Shown here: piece by piece, positions 42,047-52,405 of the stretch
Numbering within the stretch: position 1 is the first letter of the stretch
Layout: every line of letters begins with the position of its first letter
Assembly (NCBI RefSeq): GCF_002088935.1
Contig: NZ_NCSS01000004.1
Coordinates: forward strand, 558,001-622,000
Length of the DNA: 64,000 bases
Direction of reading: 5' to 3'
Origin: Henriciella litoralis
GTDB lineage: Bacteria > Pseudomonadota > Alphaproteobacteria > Caulobacterales > Hyphomonadaceae
Notes under the pieces: generated by a model
Databases searched by the model: none
What the model saw: the letters and a program-made list of their open reading frames with translations, nothing else
What the model was told of the DNA's origin: nothing
Made by a program: the position numbers and the translations under genes

Positions 42047-43321
42047 TCAGCGGGGGGACTGTTCCCGCCCCCGCCAGAACCAGGCAATCACTGACAGGGC
42101 GACGAGCGTGCCGGACATGATCATGGCCAGAACCGCGTTGCCCGCCCAGCCAAAGGCATCATAAACCGCCGTGCCCGCAGAGCTGGAAATGCCGCCGCCA
42201 ATGAACATCATCACAATATAGACCGTCATCAAACGGGTGCGGATATTTGGCGCCAGAGACAGGAAGGTCATGCGGCTGCAGATGTCGACGGCCGGGCCCA
42301 CCAGCGTCATCAACATGATCGGGATGATCAGCAACCAGAGCGAATTGCCCATCGGCCATAACAGGCAGACGCCGGAGAAATTGATCGCTGCAAAAGCAAG
42401 GCGGGCCTTGTACGGCCCGATATTGTCAGCCCAGCGACCAAGGAAGGGCGTTGTAAACAGATTGAGAATGGTAAGCCCGGCCAGATAGCCCACCACATCG
42501 ACGCCGTAGCCCATATCCGGCAGATGCAGGCCGATGCCCATCCAGACCGACAGGAACACCCCGAAGCCAAGTCCCTGTATGGTGCCTGACAGAAGGATTT
42601 CCGGATTCTTGCGCACCAGACCAAGCATGGAAAAGAGCAGGCTAAAATAGCTTTGCCTGGGTTGATCATCGGCGCCAGCCTCGCGCTCATCCATGATGAA
42701 CGGCAACAGGATCGACACCAGCAACATCAGGCCTGAAGCGATGTAGTACACATTCCGCCAGCCCAGTGTCTCGGCGATGATGCCCGCCCCGGCGCGCGCC
42801 ACCAGAATGCCGCCGACCACACCGGTCGTCAGCATTGCGGTGACCGCGCCCAGCCTCGCCGGGTCAACGCGCTTGGACGCATAGGTCGGCAGAAGATAAG
42901 GCGCGATGGTGAAAAAGCCGAGCACCGTCGAAGCCAGGGTGAACAGCCTGAAATCCTGCGCAAACGCCATGCAGGCGATCGAGATGAACTGACCGGCCAC
43001 CGTCACTGTCACCAGCTTGCGGTTCGAAATCCGATCACCGAGTGGCAGGAGAAGCAGCACACCCAGCGCCAGCGCAATCTGATTGGCCCCCGGCACGATA
43101 CCAATCAGGCCGTGGCCAACATCGAACGTATTGGCCACCTCGGAAATGATCGGGTGAATATAATAGGCATTCGCGGTGACAACTGCGCACGCCAGGGTGA
43201 GCAAAAGCGTCTCGGTTTTCGATAATCTCCGCTCAGGCGGCGCAGGCTTTCCGGCCGGGGCGGCGATCACCTCGACGTCGTCAGACCCATCTTGTTGTCC
43301 GGAGGGGGGCAAAGAACTCAT
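42047..43321 (-). CDS. MFS transporter
   Basis: 424 residues with 12 predicted membrane helices. The MFS loop motif GVLLLLPLGDRISNRKLVTV lies between helices 2 and 3. The N-terminal cytosolic tail is acidic and Pro-rich. Relatives of the form YIHPIISEVANTFDVGHG are predicted drug or metabolite exporters. Substrate unknown. Confidence 0.88.
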   Translation of the reverse strand: MSSLPPSGQQDGSDDVEVIAAPAGKPAPPERRLSKTETLLLTLACAVVTANAYYIHPIISEVANTFDVGHGLIGIVPGANQIALALGVLLLLPLGDRISNRKLVTVTVAGQFISIACMAFAQDFRLFTLASTVLGFFTIAPYLLPTYASKRVDPARLGAVTAMLTTGVVGGILVARAGAGIIAETLGWRNVYYIASGLMLLVSILLPFIMDEREAGADDQPRQSYFSLLFSMLGLVRKNPEILLSGTIQGLGFGVFLSVWMGIGLHLPDMGYGVDVVGYLAGLTILNLFTTPFLGRWADNIGPYKARLAFAAINFSGVCLLWPMGNSLWLLIIPIMLMTLVGPAVDICSRMTFLSLAPNIRTRLMTVYIVMMFIGGGISSSAGTAVYDAFGWAGNAVLAMIMSGTLVALSVIAWFWRGREQSPR

Positions 43322-43484
43322 TCGCGATGGAGATAGAACACTTCACGCGTGAAGCAAATATGACGCGTGCGTCAACTGAGCGGCGCTTTGGACGCGGAAT
43401 CGCCGTCAGATGCTCCAGAAAAACACTGCCACGACACTAAAAGGCCGCTCTGCGACACCGCTACGATACCGTGTTTTGCGAGGG

Positions 43485-44957
43485 CTAATCGATAATTTGC
43501 ACCATCGCGTATCGATTCAAAGGTGCCTCGTCGATGCCGAAACCAGTGTCTTCCAGCTGGCGGTAGCGCCCATAGCTCTGGCTCGCCAGAAACGCAGATT
43601 GCGGCACGCCCTGGCTGACGAGAAACTGCTCAACATTATTGGCACGTTCGCGGCAAAGACTGCCGGATTTCTCGTCCTTTGAGCAGCCTGCAACGACCTT
43701 CACATGCGTTCCTTCCGGCAGCGACCCCGCCGTATAGCGTGCGTAAAGCCCAAGGTTGGTGGCGCCCTCTTCATCGAGCGCGCTGGAGCCTTCCTCAAAG
43801 AACACGAACAGGCTGTCATCATTGATCCGTGTCGTGTCTTCCGACACCGGTGTGCGCGCCAGAACGGCTGCGCGCGCTGCGGTTTGCATGACATCCTTGC
43901 GCCATGGCGCGACGAGATCACTGATCAGCGTGCTGACGCCGAGAATGGCTTTGACCTCGCCCTCGGTGCGCTGGGGCGGTGCCTCTTCTTCAGGCCCATC
44001 TTCTGTTTTGGGAAGGGATCGACCGAGGATCGGCCCCGTTGAGACGGATGAATTTCCATCAAGCTCATCAATCCTCGCCTCGACGAGGCTTCGGCTGCGC
44101 GATTTGGGGAAAGCGGCGAGGAAACTCTGCAGCACCACCGCGCTGTCAGAGCCGAGCGAGGCGGCCAGCGCCGCAGCTTCATCGCGGCCTTCCTCATCGG
44201 TCTCACAGCCCGCAAAGCAGAAGTCGGCATCTCCGCGCAGACCGCTCTCGATCCAGGGCTGCTGACGATATCCCGTCCGCGTCTCTACCCGCGTCGCAAC
44301 CCGGCGAAAAAGGGTCTCCGCTGACAGTCCCGGCTGGCTGATAAGTTCGGCAAGCGCCAGGGTGAATTCGCTATTTCTCCCGGCGCCTTCCTCGGCAACG
44401 GCGCCCGGCGCGGTTGAGTAGGCGATCAGTGTTCCCCGCACCCGTCCCGTTGCGGCCAGACCGCCACCGGTGGTGCGAACCGCCGATGGCAGCGGGTTAT
44501 TCCGGCACGCATCGAGCACAATGAAATTGGCCGCGTTTCCCGCATTTTCGAGGTAACGGAACAGCAGCTCAAGCCGCGGCGCATTCGCCCAGACATCGGC
44601 CTCTGTATAAGCAACAAGTTCTGTCGGAATGAGGTAATTGAGACCTTCGGACTGAACCCCATGACCGGCAAAGAAAAAGAACCCCGTCGCATTGGGACCG
44701 GCCTCTTTCAGGCGGGCCCCAAAGCTCGCAAACGCCTCTTCCATCTCATCTTCATCGGCATTCGTGATCGCCTCAACCTCAAAGCCGAGTCCCTCAAGCG
44801 CAGCCTTCATCAGCCGGGCATCGCGCGCGCCGTTCTGTAGCTTCCAACCCGTTGTTTCATAGTCAGAATTGCCGATGACAAGCGCGATACGCGGCTCAGC
44901 AATCGCCGGCATGGCAAGCGCGATAACAGCAAAGACAATTGCGATCAGTCTGATCAT
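43485..44957 (-). CDS. caspase-like (peptidase C14) protein with OmpA-like C terminus
   Basis: 490 residues. A signal peptide (MIRLIAIVFAVIALAMPAIA) exports it. The caspase-fold domain begins RIALVIGNSDYETTGWKLQN; the catalytic pair is His99 in FFFFAGHGVQ and Cys151 in FIVLDACRNNPL. The middle is low-complexity and acidic. The C-terminal about 110 residues (LFVFFEEGSSALDEEGATNL to RYAMVQIID) resemble an OmpA-like peptidoglycan-binding fold. A periplasmic metacaspase-like protease is inferred. Confidence 0.87.
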   Translation of the reverse strand: MIRLIAIVFAVIALAMPAIAEPRIALVIGNSDYETTGWKLQNGARDARLMKAALEGLGFEVEAITNADEDEMEEAFASFGARLKEAGPNATGFFFFAGHGVQSEGLNYLIPTELVAYTEADVWANAPRLELLFRYLENAGNAANFIVLDACRNNPLPSAVRTTGGGLAATGRVRGTLIAYSTAPGAVAEEGAGRNSEFTLALAELISQPGLSAETLFRRVATRVETRTGYRQQPWIESGLRGDADFCFAGCETDEEGRDEAAALAASLGSDSAVVLQSFLAAFPKSRSRSLVEARIDELDGNSSVSTGPILGRSLPKTEDGPEEEAPPQRTEGEVKAILGVSTLISDLVAPWRKDVMQTAARAAVLARTPVSEDTTRINDDSLFVFFEEGSSALDEEGATNLGLYARYTAGSLPEGTHVKVVAGCSKDEKSGSLCRERANNVEQFLVSQGVPQSAFLASQSYGRYRQLEDTGFGIDEAPLNRYAMVQIID

Positions 44958-45045
44958 TCAGTCCCCCATCCGCCGGTCCGGCAAGGGGAAGATAGCGGCG
45001 GCGTGGCAAAGCCTGCAAGCCCTGCCACGCCGGAGGCGATGGGCG

Positions 45046-46095
45046 CTAGACCGTTTTCGGGTCTGCCAGGCTACGCGCCGCTGGCTTTGCTGCCTTATGA
45101 TGCCCGATCCGAAGGAAGGCTGGACGGACATAGAGGAAGCTGAGCGGCGTCGACTTGATCATCCAATGGAAGATCAGAGGCGTTGCGACAGCAAACACCA
45201 GGATCACCAGCGAAGCCGTGCCGATGTCCGGAATGAGGCCAGTCGCGGCAAGCCCCTTCTGCGCCACCTTCATCGGAATGAAGAAGGTGAGATAGATGAC
45301 AATCGAATTCTTACCTGCATAGCGAAGCACGTGTCCCAATTCGAAACGGGCCAGCAGGGCCGCGACTGTGACGATCGCGAAGGCCCCCGCAAAGCCGAGA
45401 ACAAGGCTGACGACGGGAAGATCGGCATAGCCCATATGAACGAGGGCCGCATTCCAGACACCCCAGGTCAGAAGGCTGGCAAGCGCCACAGGCCAATGGT
45501 TGCGCATCTTCTCGGCGAAGCTGAAGATCAGCGGCGCGAAGGCATAGCCAGCGAAGAAGAAGACATACCAGTTCGCAAACCGTTCAATGACGGACCATGG
45601 GGCCGTAAACAGCTCTGCATAGAGCGCACTGTGAGCGACCGCGGCGACGCCGAAAACAAGTAGGACCGGCACACGGCGCAAGAGGCGCGTCGCGACATAG
45701 AAGAACAGAAGCTGATGGATAAACCAGAGGCTACTGGCTGGAAAAATAAGCTGTTTTAAGAAGATCATGCCAACAGCGGCCGGATCACTCAGCAACAGGT
45801 TTGCCTCAAACGCCGCTGTCTGCAGGACGAGCCATAGGATGTAGAAGTAGGCAAAGTGGATGACCTTGCGGTCAATATAGTCTGTCAGAGGTCCGTTGAT
45901 GGACTTTGACAGGAACAGCCCCGCAATCAGGAAGAAATCCGGCATGCGGAACGGGCGCGCGAAGGCGACCACATCATGCATCCAGCCGGTGCCATGCACC
46001 ATCTCTCCATAGTTGAGTGTCGAGTGCATCATCACCACGAGAATGATGCAGATACCCTTGCCGTAATCGACCCAATCAATGCGATTCTTGGTCAT
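45046..46095 (-). CDS. acyltransferase-3-family membrane protein
   Basis: 349 residues with about ten membrane helices. The acyltransferase-3 opening RIDWVDYGKGICIILVVMMH carries the conserved basic and His residues, followed by RPFRMPDFFLIAGLFLSKS. Such proteins O-acylate cell-surface glycans. No glycan genes adjoin; substrate unknown. Confidence 0.88.
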   Translation of the reverse strand: MTKNRIDWVDYGKGICIILVVMMHSTLNYGEMVHGTGWMHDVVAFARPFRMPDFFLIAGLFLSKSINGPLTDYIDRKVIHFAYFYILWLVLQTAAFEANLLLSDPAAVGMIFLKQLIFPASSLWFIHQLLFFYVATRLLRRVPVLLVFGVAAVAHSALYAELFTAPWSVIERFANWYVFFFAGYAFAPLIFSFAEKMRNHWPVALASLLTWGVWNAALVHMGYADLPVVSLVLGFAGAFAIVTVAALLARFELGHVLRYAGKNSIVIYLTFFIPMKVAQKGLAATGLIPDIGTASLVILVFAVATPLIFHWMIKSTPLSFLYVRPAFLRIGHHKAAKPAARSLADPKTV

Positions 46096-46349
46096 TTGCC
46101 TGTCCTTGCAAAACTAGCCTGACAGGCGAGAAGCAAGAATCGTGCTCAATTATCAGGATGTATAGACCGGCAATTGTGGCAAAGCGGGACAGCGCTTGCC
46201 CAGAAATGGTCCAGCTCTCACCGAAGGACGGCCACACGATGACGTTTTAGTAATCGGCGGTCGGGGGCTTCCGATGCGGCGAGAACCATGGTTCAACGCG
46301 TCGCAAGAGATTTTCCGGTCGGTCCAAGGCGGGTTTAAAGGAGGCGATC

Positions 46350-47045
46350 ATGGCAACATTGGCCCTGGTAGATGACGACGAGAACATTGTCGCATCGCTC
46401 AAGATATTTTTTGAAGCTGAAGGCTATACGGTCAAGACGTATCATGACGGCCTGTCGGCGCTGTCCGGTCTGACCGAAGTTCCGCCAGATCTCGCCATCC
46501 TTGACGTGAAGATGCCAAAGATGGACGGCATGGAGCTGCTACGGCGCCTGCGCCAGACATCTGAGCTTCCGGTCATCTTTCTTACGTCCAAGGACGAGGA
46601 GATCGATGAGGTCATCGGTTTCAATATCGGCGCGGACGACTTTGTTCGTAAGCCCTGCTCCAACCGTCTCCTGTCCGAACGCGTCAAGGCGGTCCTGCGC
46701 CGGTCACGCGGCGGCGAAGCGGCTGCCGACGAGAGTGACCAGAAGCCGATTGTTCGCGGGCGTCTGACGCTCGATCCAAACCGGCATGCCTGCTCCTGGG
46801 ATGGAGAGCCCGTTCGCCTGACGGTCACCGAATTTCTGATCCTGCAATCGCTCGCCCAGCGGCCCGGCTATGTCAAAAGCCGCGACCAGCTGATGGACGC
46901 AGCCTATGACGACCAGATCTATGTCGATGACCGCACGATCGACAGCCACATCAAGCGGCTTCGCAAGAAGTTCCGCGAAACCGATGATGAATTCGACGCG
47001 ATCGAGACGCTGTACGGCGTTGGCTATCGCTACAATGAGAGCTGA
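46350..47045 (+). CDS. chvI: ChvI-type OmpR-family response regulator
   Basis: 231 residues. Receiver: Asp9-10 acidic pair, phospho-acceptor Asp52 in [12 protein letters not shown], Thr79, Lys101 in DDFVRKPC (most ChvI have KPF). The OmpR winged helix ends in [17 protein letters not shown] and ETLYGVGYR, nearly identical to rhizobial ChvI. Partner sensor ChvG is 5.4 kb downstream; several genes lie between. Controls envelope and acid-stress genes in relatives. Confidence 0.93.
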   Translation: MATLALVDDDENIVASLKIFFEAEGYTVKTYHDGLSALSGLTEVPPDLAILDVKMPKMDGMELLRRLRQTSELPVIFLTSKDEEIDEVIGFNIGADDFVRKPCSNRLLSERVKAVLRRSRGGEAAADESDQKPIVRGRLTLDPNRHACSWDGEPVRLTVTEFLILQSLAQRPGYVKSRDQLMDAAYDDQIYVDDRTIDSHIKRLRKKFRETDDEFDAIETLYGVGYRYNES

Positions 47046-47116
47046 TCGGCGCTTCTGAGAAAGAATTATTCGTTTTCTCTCGCGATCTGCTATGATCAGC
47101 GTCGAGGAAACAATAG

Positions 47117-48100
47117 ATGGCCGATACAAGCCGCTCAAATTCAGCATCGCATGCTGACCGCGTGCGTGAAGCCGCCGAGTCCAAAAATGGCGCGGCCAGC
47201 TCTTCGCTTGTTGCCTCCTGGCGCCGCTCGTTGAAGCGATACGGGCTGGAGCCGGAAGAGCGCCGCGGCCCTGATCTCCTGACGCAACAGGCCCTTACCG
47301 AGGCGCGTCTTCCGCTTGAACAATTGCTGCGCGTGGCGTCGCCCTCTCTCGACCGCCTGTTTGGGTCTGTTGGTGAAGCAGGCTGCAGCGTTCTGATGAC
47401 CAATGCGGACGGCATCATTCTCGAACGGCGCGGCATGGCCGGCGATGAGGCCGCCTTCCGCTCATGGGGATTATGGGAAGGCGCCGACTGGTCCGAAGCG
47501 CGCGAAGGCACCAATGGCATCGGCACCTGCCTTGCCGAGAAACGCGCTGTCACCATTCACCAGGACCAGCATTTCCATAGCCGCAATACGGGCATGAGCT
47601 GTATCGACGCGCCGATCTATGACCATCAGGGAGAGCTTGTCGCGGCGCTCGACGTCTCGTCCTGCCGCGCTGATCTCACCGGCACCTTCTCGCAGCTGAT
47701 CGCCGCGAGCGTCTGCGATACGGCAAGACGTATCGAGAGCGACAATTTCCGCGCTCATTTCGAGGGCGCCCGGATCGTCATGGGTGAACGGCATGGCCGC
47801 GCGGGCGCAGTCCTGCTTGCCATAGACAGTGACGATGTCGTGATCGGCGCGACCCGCGCCGCACGCGCTGAATTCGGCCTCGGCGACACACCTGCCTTTG
47901 AGCCGCGCCCAGCCGCCGACGTGCTGGCTGGAACGCCTGCGAAAAGCGACCTCGCGGCCGCAGAACGCGCCGAGCTGAAACGCGCCATCCTGCGCGCCAA
48001 TGGCAATATGTCCGAGGCGGCCCGCTCGCTCGGTGTTGGCCGCGCAACGCTTTACCGGCGCCTAAATCGCCTCGGCATGGATACGTCCACAAACAATTAG
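47117..48100 (+). CDS. AcoR-like GAF/Fis-type transcriptional regulator lacking AAA+
   Basis: 327 residues. The N-terminal region (VASWRRSLKRYGLEPEERRG) and the GAF domain (about 70-200, EGTNGIGTCLAEKRAVTIH then NTGMSCIDAPIYDHQGELVA) match AcoR-family activators. The sigma-54 AAA+ domain of full-length AcoR is absent. A Fis-type HTH (LRANGNMSEAARSLGVGRAT, LYRRLNRLGM) ends the protein. Likely senses aldehyde or alcohol and controls the ALDH-ADH genes that follow. Confidence 0.88.
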   Translation: MADTSRSNSASHADRVREAAESKNGAASSSLVASWRRSLKRYGLEPEERRGPDLLTQQALTEARLPLEQLLRVASPSLDRLFGSVGEAGCSVLMTNADGIILERRGMAGDEAAFRSWGLWEGADWSEAREGTNGIGTCLAEKRAVTIHQDQHFHSRNTGMSCIDAPIYDHQGELVAALDVSSCRADLTGTFSQLIAASVCDTARRIESDNFRAHFEGARIVMGERHGRAGAVLLAIDSDDVVIGATRAARAEFGLGDTPAFEPRPAADVLAGTPAKSDLAAAERAELKRAILRANGNMSEAARSLGVGRATLYRRLNRLGMDTSTNN

Positions 48101-48107
48101 GGGGCGC

Positions 48108-48127
48108 CTGTCTCAGAGCTGAGACAG
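48108..48127. promoter_or_regulatory. candidate operator of the alcohol/aldehyde operon
   Basis: CTGTCTCAG, 2-nt spacer AG, CTGAGACAG: a perfect 9-bp inverted repeat between the GAF-Fis regulator and the ALDH gene, 109 nt before its ATG. No U-run follows, so it is more likely a regulator site than a terminator. Binding by the adjacent regulator is inferred. Confidence 0.6.
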
Positions 48128-48235
48128 ATAGAGCCCCGTCCATAAAGCCGGCCTGATGACGCCGCCCGCGCGCCGCCGGATATTGCTCCCATCGGCTGCC
48201 CAATAGAGGAGGCAGCCAGAAAAGGGAGATCAGAT

Positions 48236-49756
48236 ATGGACACGCAGACACTCGGCCACGGCATCATGAAAGCGCCTTTTAAAGAGCGCTACGGCAATTT
48301 CATCGGCGGCAAATGGGCAGAGCCAAAGGCTGGCCGCTACTTCGATAATGTTTCACCGGTCAATGGACGGGTCATCTGCCAGATTGCCCGGTCAGACGCG
48401 AGCGATGTTGAAGCAGCGCTCGATGCCGCTCATGCCGCTGCAGATAGCTGGGGCCGGACATCGGTTGCGGAACGCGCGCTCGCCCTCCACCGGATCGCAG
48501 ACCGGATGGAAGAGAACCTCGAAACCCTCGCCATCGCGGAGACATGGGACAATGGCAAGCCGATCCGCGAGACCATGGCGGCCGACCTGCCCCTCGCCAT
48601 TGATCATTTCCGCTATTTCGCCGGCGCCATCCGCGGCCAGGAAGGCGGCATCAGCGAGATCGACCATGATACGGTCGCCTACCACTTCCATGAGCCACTT
48701 GGCGTCGTCGGCCAGATCATTCCCTGGAACTTCCCGCTGCTGATGGCGACCTGGAAACTGGCCCCGGCCCTTGCAGCCGGCAATTGCGTGGTGATGAAGC
48801 CGGCCGAACAGACACCGGCCTCGATCTGCGTCCTGCTTGAGCTGATTGGCGATCTTCTGCCGCCCGGCGTTCTCAACGTCGTGCAAGGTTTTGGCCTTGA
48901 AGCTGGCAAGCCGCTCGCCTCATCGAACCGGATCGCAAAAATCGCCTTCACCGGCGAGACGACAACCGGACGCCTCATCATGCAATATGCGTCGGAAAAC
49001 CTCATCCCGGTCACGCTGGAGCTCGGCGGCAAGTCGCCGAACATCTTCTTCCCGGATGTCTGCCGCGAGGATGACGACTATTTCGACAAGGCGATCGAAG
49101 GCTTTGTCATGTTCGCCCTCAATCAGGGCGAGGTATGCACCTGCCCGTCGCGCGCCCTCATCCATGAGTCAATCTATGACGAGTTCATGGAACGGGCCCT
49201 GAGGCGTGTTGCCGCGATCAAGCAGGGCAACCCGCTCGACATCGACACCATGGTCGGCGCGCAGGCCTCATCCGAGCAGAAAGACAAGATCCTCTCCTAT
49301 TTCGACATTGGCCGTCAGGAAGGCGCCGAAGTGCTGATCGGCGGCGAAGGCCTGACCCTGCCGGGCGATCTTGAGGGCGGCTTCTATGTGAAGCCAACCG
49401 TGTTCAAGGGCCACAACAAGATGCGGGTCTTCCAGGAAGAAATCTTCGGGCCGGTCGTGTCCGTGACCACGTTCAAGGACAATGAGGAAGCCCTCTCCAT
49501 CGCCAATGACACGCTCTATGGTCTTGGCGCCGGCGTCTGGTCCCGCGAAGCAGACACCTGTTACCGCTTTGGCCGCGCCATCAAGGCTGGCCGGGTGTGG
49601 ACCAATTGCTACCACGCCTATCCAGCCCACGCGGCCTTTGGCGGATACAAGCAGTCCGGTATCGGGCGTGAAAACCACCGCATGATGCTGGATCACTACC
49701 AGCAGACCAAGAACATGCTGGTGAGTTACGCGCCGCAGAAGCTCGGCTTCTTCTAG
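48236..49756 (+). CDS. NAD-dependent aldehyde dehydrogenase (acetaldehyde type)
   Basis: 506 residues, the length of ExaC/AldB-type enzymes. The nucleophile Cys is in [17 protein letters not shown] and the general base Glu in [33 protein letters not shown] and [20 protein letters not shown] are subfamily landmarks. Oxidises short-chain aldehydes to acids. Downstream ADH and DUF779 form the same operon; the upstream GAF regulator probably controls it. Confidence 0.94.
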   Translation: MDTQTLGHGIMKAPFKERYGNFIGGKWAEPKAGRYFDNVSPVNGRVICQIARSDASDVEAALDAAHAAADSWGRTSVAERALALHRIADRMEENLETLAIAETWDNGKPIRETMAADLPLAIDHFRYFAGAIRGQEGGISEIDHDTVAYHFHEPLGVVGQIIPWNFPLLMATWKLAPALAAGNCVVMKPAEQTPASICVLLELIGDLLPPGVLNVVQGFGLEAGKPLASSNRIAKIAFTGETTTGRLIMQYASENLIPVTLELGGKSPNIFFPDVCREDDDYFDKAIEGFVMFALNQGEVCTCPSRALIHESIYDEFMERALRRVAAIKQGNPLDIDTMVGAQASSEQKDKILSYFDIGRQEGAEVLIGGEGLTLPGDLEGGFYVKPTVFKGHNKMRVFQEEIFGPVVSVTTFKDNEEALSIANDTLYGLGAGVWSREADTCYRFGRAIKAGRVWTNCYHAYPAHAAFGGYKQSGIGRENHRMMLDHYQQTKNMLVSYAPQKLGFF

Positions 49757-49863
49757 GACACAGTCTGATGCGTGGCGGCCCTGGGGCAGATCTCCAGAGC
49801 CGCCACGTAGGCGCCTGACGGAGAAATTCCCCCTATTCCAGTACCTTAAAGAAAGACACCCCC

Positions 49864-50892
49864 ATGACAGAGTCGACAATGAAGGCTGCGGTTGTGCGTG
49901 AATTCGGCAAGCCGCTTGTCCTTGAAGAAGTGAAGACACCGGAGCCAGGCCCCGGCGAAATCCAGGTAAAGATCGAAGCTTGCGGGGTCTGCCATACCGA
50001 TCTGCACGCTGCGCATGGTGACTGGCCTGTCAAACCCGAGCCGCCTTTCATTCCGGGCCATGAGGGTGTCGGCTATGCCTCCGGCGTAGGAAAAGGCGTC
50101 ACCCATGTGAAGGAAGGCGACCGGGTGGGCGTGCCGTGGCTCTATTCTGCCTGCGGCCATTGTGAACATTGCCTCGGCGGATGGGAAACCCTCTGCGAGA
50201 GCCAGCAAAATACCGGCTATTCGGTCAATGGCGGATTTGCGGAATATGTGATCGCCGACCCGAACTATGTCGGCCACCTGCCAAAGGATATTTCCTTTGT
50301 GGAGATTGCCCCCGTCCTCTGTGCAGGCGTGACCGTCTATAAGGGCCTGAAGATGACGGACACCAAACCCGGCGACTGGGTGGTGATTTCCGGTATTGGC
50401 GGCCTCGGCCATATGGCTGTGCAATATGCCAAAGCGATGGGCCGCCGGGTGGCGGCGGTAGATATCGACCCGTCAAAACTGGCTTTGGCCAGCCAGCTCG
50501 GCGCCGATGTGACAGTAAATGCCATGGAGACCGACCCGGCGATATTCCTGCGCAAGGAAATTGGCGGTGCGCACGGCGCACTCGTGACGGCCGTCTCGCC
50601 GAAAGCGTTTGAACAAGCCCTTGGAATGGTGCGCCGCGGCGGGACAGTTTCGCTGAATGGCCTGCCGCCTGGCGATTTCCCCCTGCCTATCTTTGACATG
50701 GTGCTGAACGGGATCACCGTGCGCGGGTCAATTGTCGGCACGCGGCTGGACCTCCAGGAATCGCTCGACTTTGCGGCAGCGGGCGCTGTGCGGGCCCATA
50801 CAGCGACAGCACGCCTGGAAGAGATCAATGATGTCTTCGGCAAGATGGTGGAAGGAAAAATTGATGGCCGGATCGTCCTCGACTTCGCCTGA
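49864..50892 (+). CDS. adhP: zinc-dependent alcohol dehydrogenase (AdhP type)
   Basis: 342 residues of the medium-chain family. Catalytic zinc ligands are Cys43 in [15 protein letters not shown] and His66-Glu67 in PGHEGVG. The structural-zinc cysteines are in [20 protein letters not shown]. The nucleotide fold shows [19 protein letters not shown]. Oxidises ethanol-like alcohols, feeding the ALDH upstream. Its end overlaps the DUF779 gene by 29 nt. Confidence 0.94.
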   Translation: MTESTMKAAVVREFGKPLVLEEVKTPEPGPGEIQVKIEACGVCHTDLHAAHGDWPVKPEPPFIPGHEGVGYASGVGKGVTHVKEGDRVGVPWLYSACGHCEHCLGGWETLCESQQNTGYSVNGGFAEYVIADPNYVGHLPKDISFVEIAPVLCAGVTVYKGLKMTDTKPGDWVVISGIGGLGHMAVQYAKAMGRRVAAVDIDPSKLALASQLGADVTVNAMETDPAIFLRKEIGGAHGALVTAVSPKAFEQALGMVRRGGTVSLNGLPPGDFPLPIFDMVLNGITVRGSIVGTRLDLQESLDFAAAGAVRAHTATARLEEINDVFGKMVEGKIDGRIVLDFA

Positions 50893-51262
50893 AACGCCTG
50901 CCCGTGTCCTTGCGACGCAGGCCGCACATGATCTGATTGAGGAAATCCAGGCAGACTATCCTGACATCATTTTCCATCAGTCGGGCGGCTGCTGCGACGG
51001 GTCCAGCCCGATGTGCTATCCGGCCGACGATTTCAGGATCGGTGAGCGGGACGTGAAGCTGGGTGAGGTGGCGGGTGTGCCGGTCTACATTTCCGGCAGC
51101 CAGTTCGAGGCCTGGAAACACACCCAGCTCATCCTGGATGTCGTGGCGGGCCGCGGCGGGATGTTCTCGCTCGACAATGGCCGGGAAAAGCGCTTCCTGA
51201 CCCGCTCACGCGTTTTCACCGAGGACGAGCTTGCCGCCCTCGGTGGACACCAGGCGGCCTAG
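50864..51262 (+). CDS. DUF779 protein
   Basis: 132 residues from the ATG at 50864 ([16 protein letters not shown]), with GAAGGA 8 nt upstream inside adhP. Core features are [20 protein letters not shown], a Cys-rich motif, and [23 protein letters not shown]779 genes very often sit next to acetaldehyde dehydrogenase genes; the Cys-rich site may bind a metal. Function unknown. Confidence 0.92.
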   Translation: MAGSSSTSPETPARVLATQAAHDLIEEIQADYPDIIFHQSGGCCDGSSPMCYPADDFRIGERDVKLGEVAGVPVYISGSQFEAWKHTQLILDVVAGRGGMFSLDNGREKRFLTRSRVFTEDELAALGGHQAA

Positions 51263-51780
51263 CCCTTCAGCTGAAGTTGGCCAAGGAAGTCCCGCTTGCC
51301 AAGCGGCACGCCCTTCATGCGAAGAATGTCATAGGCGGTTGTCGCGTGGAAATAGAGGTTGGGCTTTGAGAATGAGAAGAGAAAGCCTTCAGCGGTAAAC
51401 GGCATGCGCATCTCACCAAATTTGAACATCACGTCCTTGCCGGCAAGTGCGTTCACGTCGTCAGCCGAAAGATCGGCCAGCGATTGCGCTGCTTTGGCCA
51501 GATTTGCCTGAAAACCGGCATAGTCTGGCGTATCGAGCCCGGAGACGGCATTGAACTCGCCGGCCTGCACGCCTTCGATGGCGCCAAAGGAATGATGGAT
51601 CACCGAATTGAGCTGAAAGGTCAGCGGCAGCATTGTCTCGTGAATGCAGTCGGTCAGCAGGCTGTCTGGCGACTCGCCCTTGCCTTCATAGTGCTGAGCG
51701 CCTTTTTCAAGCACGCCCTGAATACTCCCGACCATCTGCTTCATGGATGGGATGACGGCATCGTAAAGTGAAAGGCTCAT
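51259..51780 (-). CDS. DUF1993 protein
   Basis: 173-residue helical protein. MSLSLYDAVIPSMKQMVGSI, LPLTFQLNSVIHHSFGAIEG and FHATTAYDILRMKGVPLGKR are the DUF1993 landmarks. The fold resembles DinB four-helix bundles. It converges with and overlaps the DUF779 gene by 4 nt. Function unknown. Confidence 0.9.
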   Translation of the reverse strand: MSLSLYDAVIPSMKQMVGSIQGVLEKGAQHYEGKGESPDSLLTDCIHETMLPLTFQLNSVIHHSFGAIEGVQAGEFNAVSGLDTPDYAGFQANLAKAAQSLADLSADDVNALAGKDVMFKFGEMRMPFTAEGFLFSFSKPNLYFHATTAYDILRMKGVPLGKRDFLGQLQLKG

Positions 51781-51914
51781 TGTCTGGTTTCCTCCGATTG
51801 GTTGGCCTGAGGCTTAGTTTGTCGCCCCAAGTGACGCAAGCGAATGCGATGGGGGGTTTGCTCACTCGCTTCAGGGCCTTATGCCGGGGGGCAGATTATC
51901 AATGGAGACTACAC

Positions 51915-52379
51915 ATGGCTGACGCCGAGAACACAATTCTGATGGAAACCACCAAGGGCCCGGTGAAGATCGAACTTCGCCCGGACCTCGCGCCCAACCA
52001 TGTTGCGCGCATCAAGGAACTGGCCCGCGAAGGCTTTTATGACGGCATCGTCTTTCACCGCGTGATCGACGGTTTCATGGCGCAGGTTGGCTGCCCGAAT
52101 GGCACCGGCACAGGCGGCTCCGACAAGCCGGACCTGAAGCAGGAGTTCAACAATGAGCCGCACGTTCGCGGCACCTGCTCAATGGCCCGGACGAACAATC
52201 CAAACTCGGCCAACTCGCAATTCTTCATCTGCTTCGACGATGCCAGCTTCCTGAACAAGCAGTACACCGTCTGGGGCCAGGTTGTGGAAGGCATGGACAA
52301 TGTCGACCAGTTGAAGCGCGGCGAACCTGTGCGCGACCCGGACTCGATTGTCTCGATGAAAGTCGCTGCTGACGCCTGA
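51915..52379 (+). CDS. ppiB: cyclophilin-type peptidyl-prolyl isomerase
   Basis: 154 residues from the ATG at 51915 (MADAENTILMETTKGPVKIE), preceded by GGAGA. Cyclophilin core: GIVFHRVIDGFMAQVGCPNG, GTCSMARTNNPNSANSQFFI, and the C-terminal GMDNVDQLKRGEP. No signal peptide, so cytosolic. It ends 26 nt before chvG. Confidence 0.93.
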   Translation: MADAENTILMETTKGPVKIELRPDLAPNHVARIKELAREGFYDGIVFHRVIDGFMAQVGCPNGTGTGGSDKPDLKQEFNNEPHVRGTCSMARTNNPNSANSQFFICFDDASFLNKQYTVWGQVVEGMDNVDQLKRGEPVRDPDSIVSMKVAADA

Positions 52380-52405
52380 TATCGGCGCAGCAAAGGCAAC
52401 ACGGC

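Noticed and set aside
46096..46349. Possible small gene or riboswitch in the 254-bp gap before chvI
   Set aside because: I see no open frame with a ribosome site, no strong hairpin and no riboswitch-like motif; it is likely promoter region.
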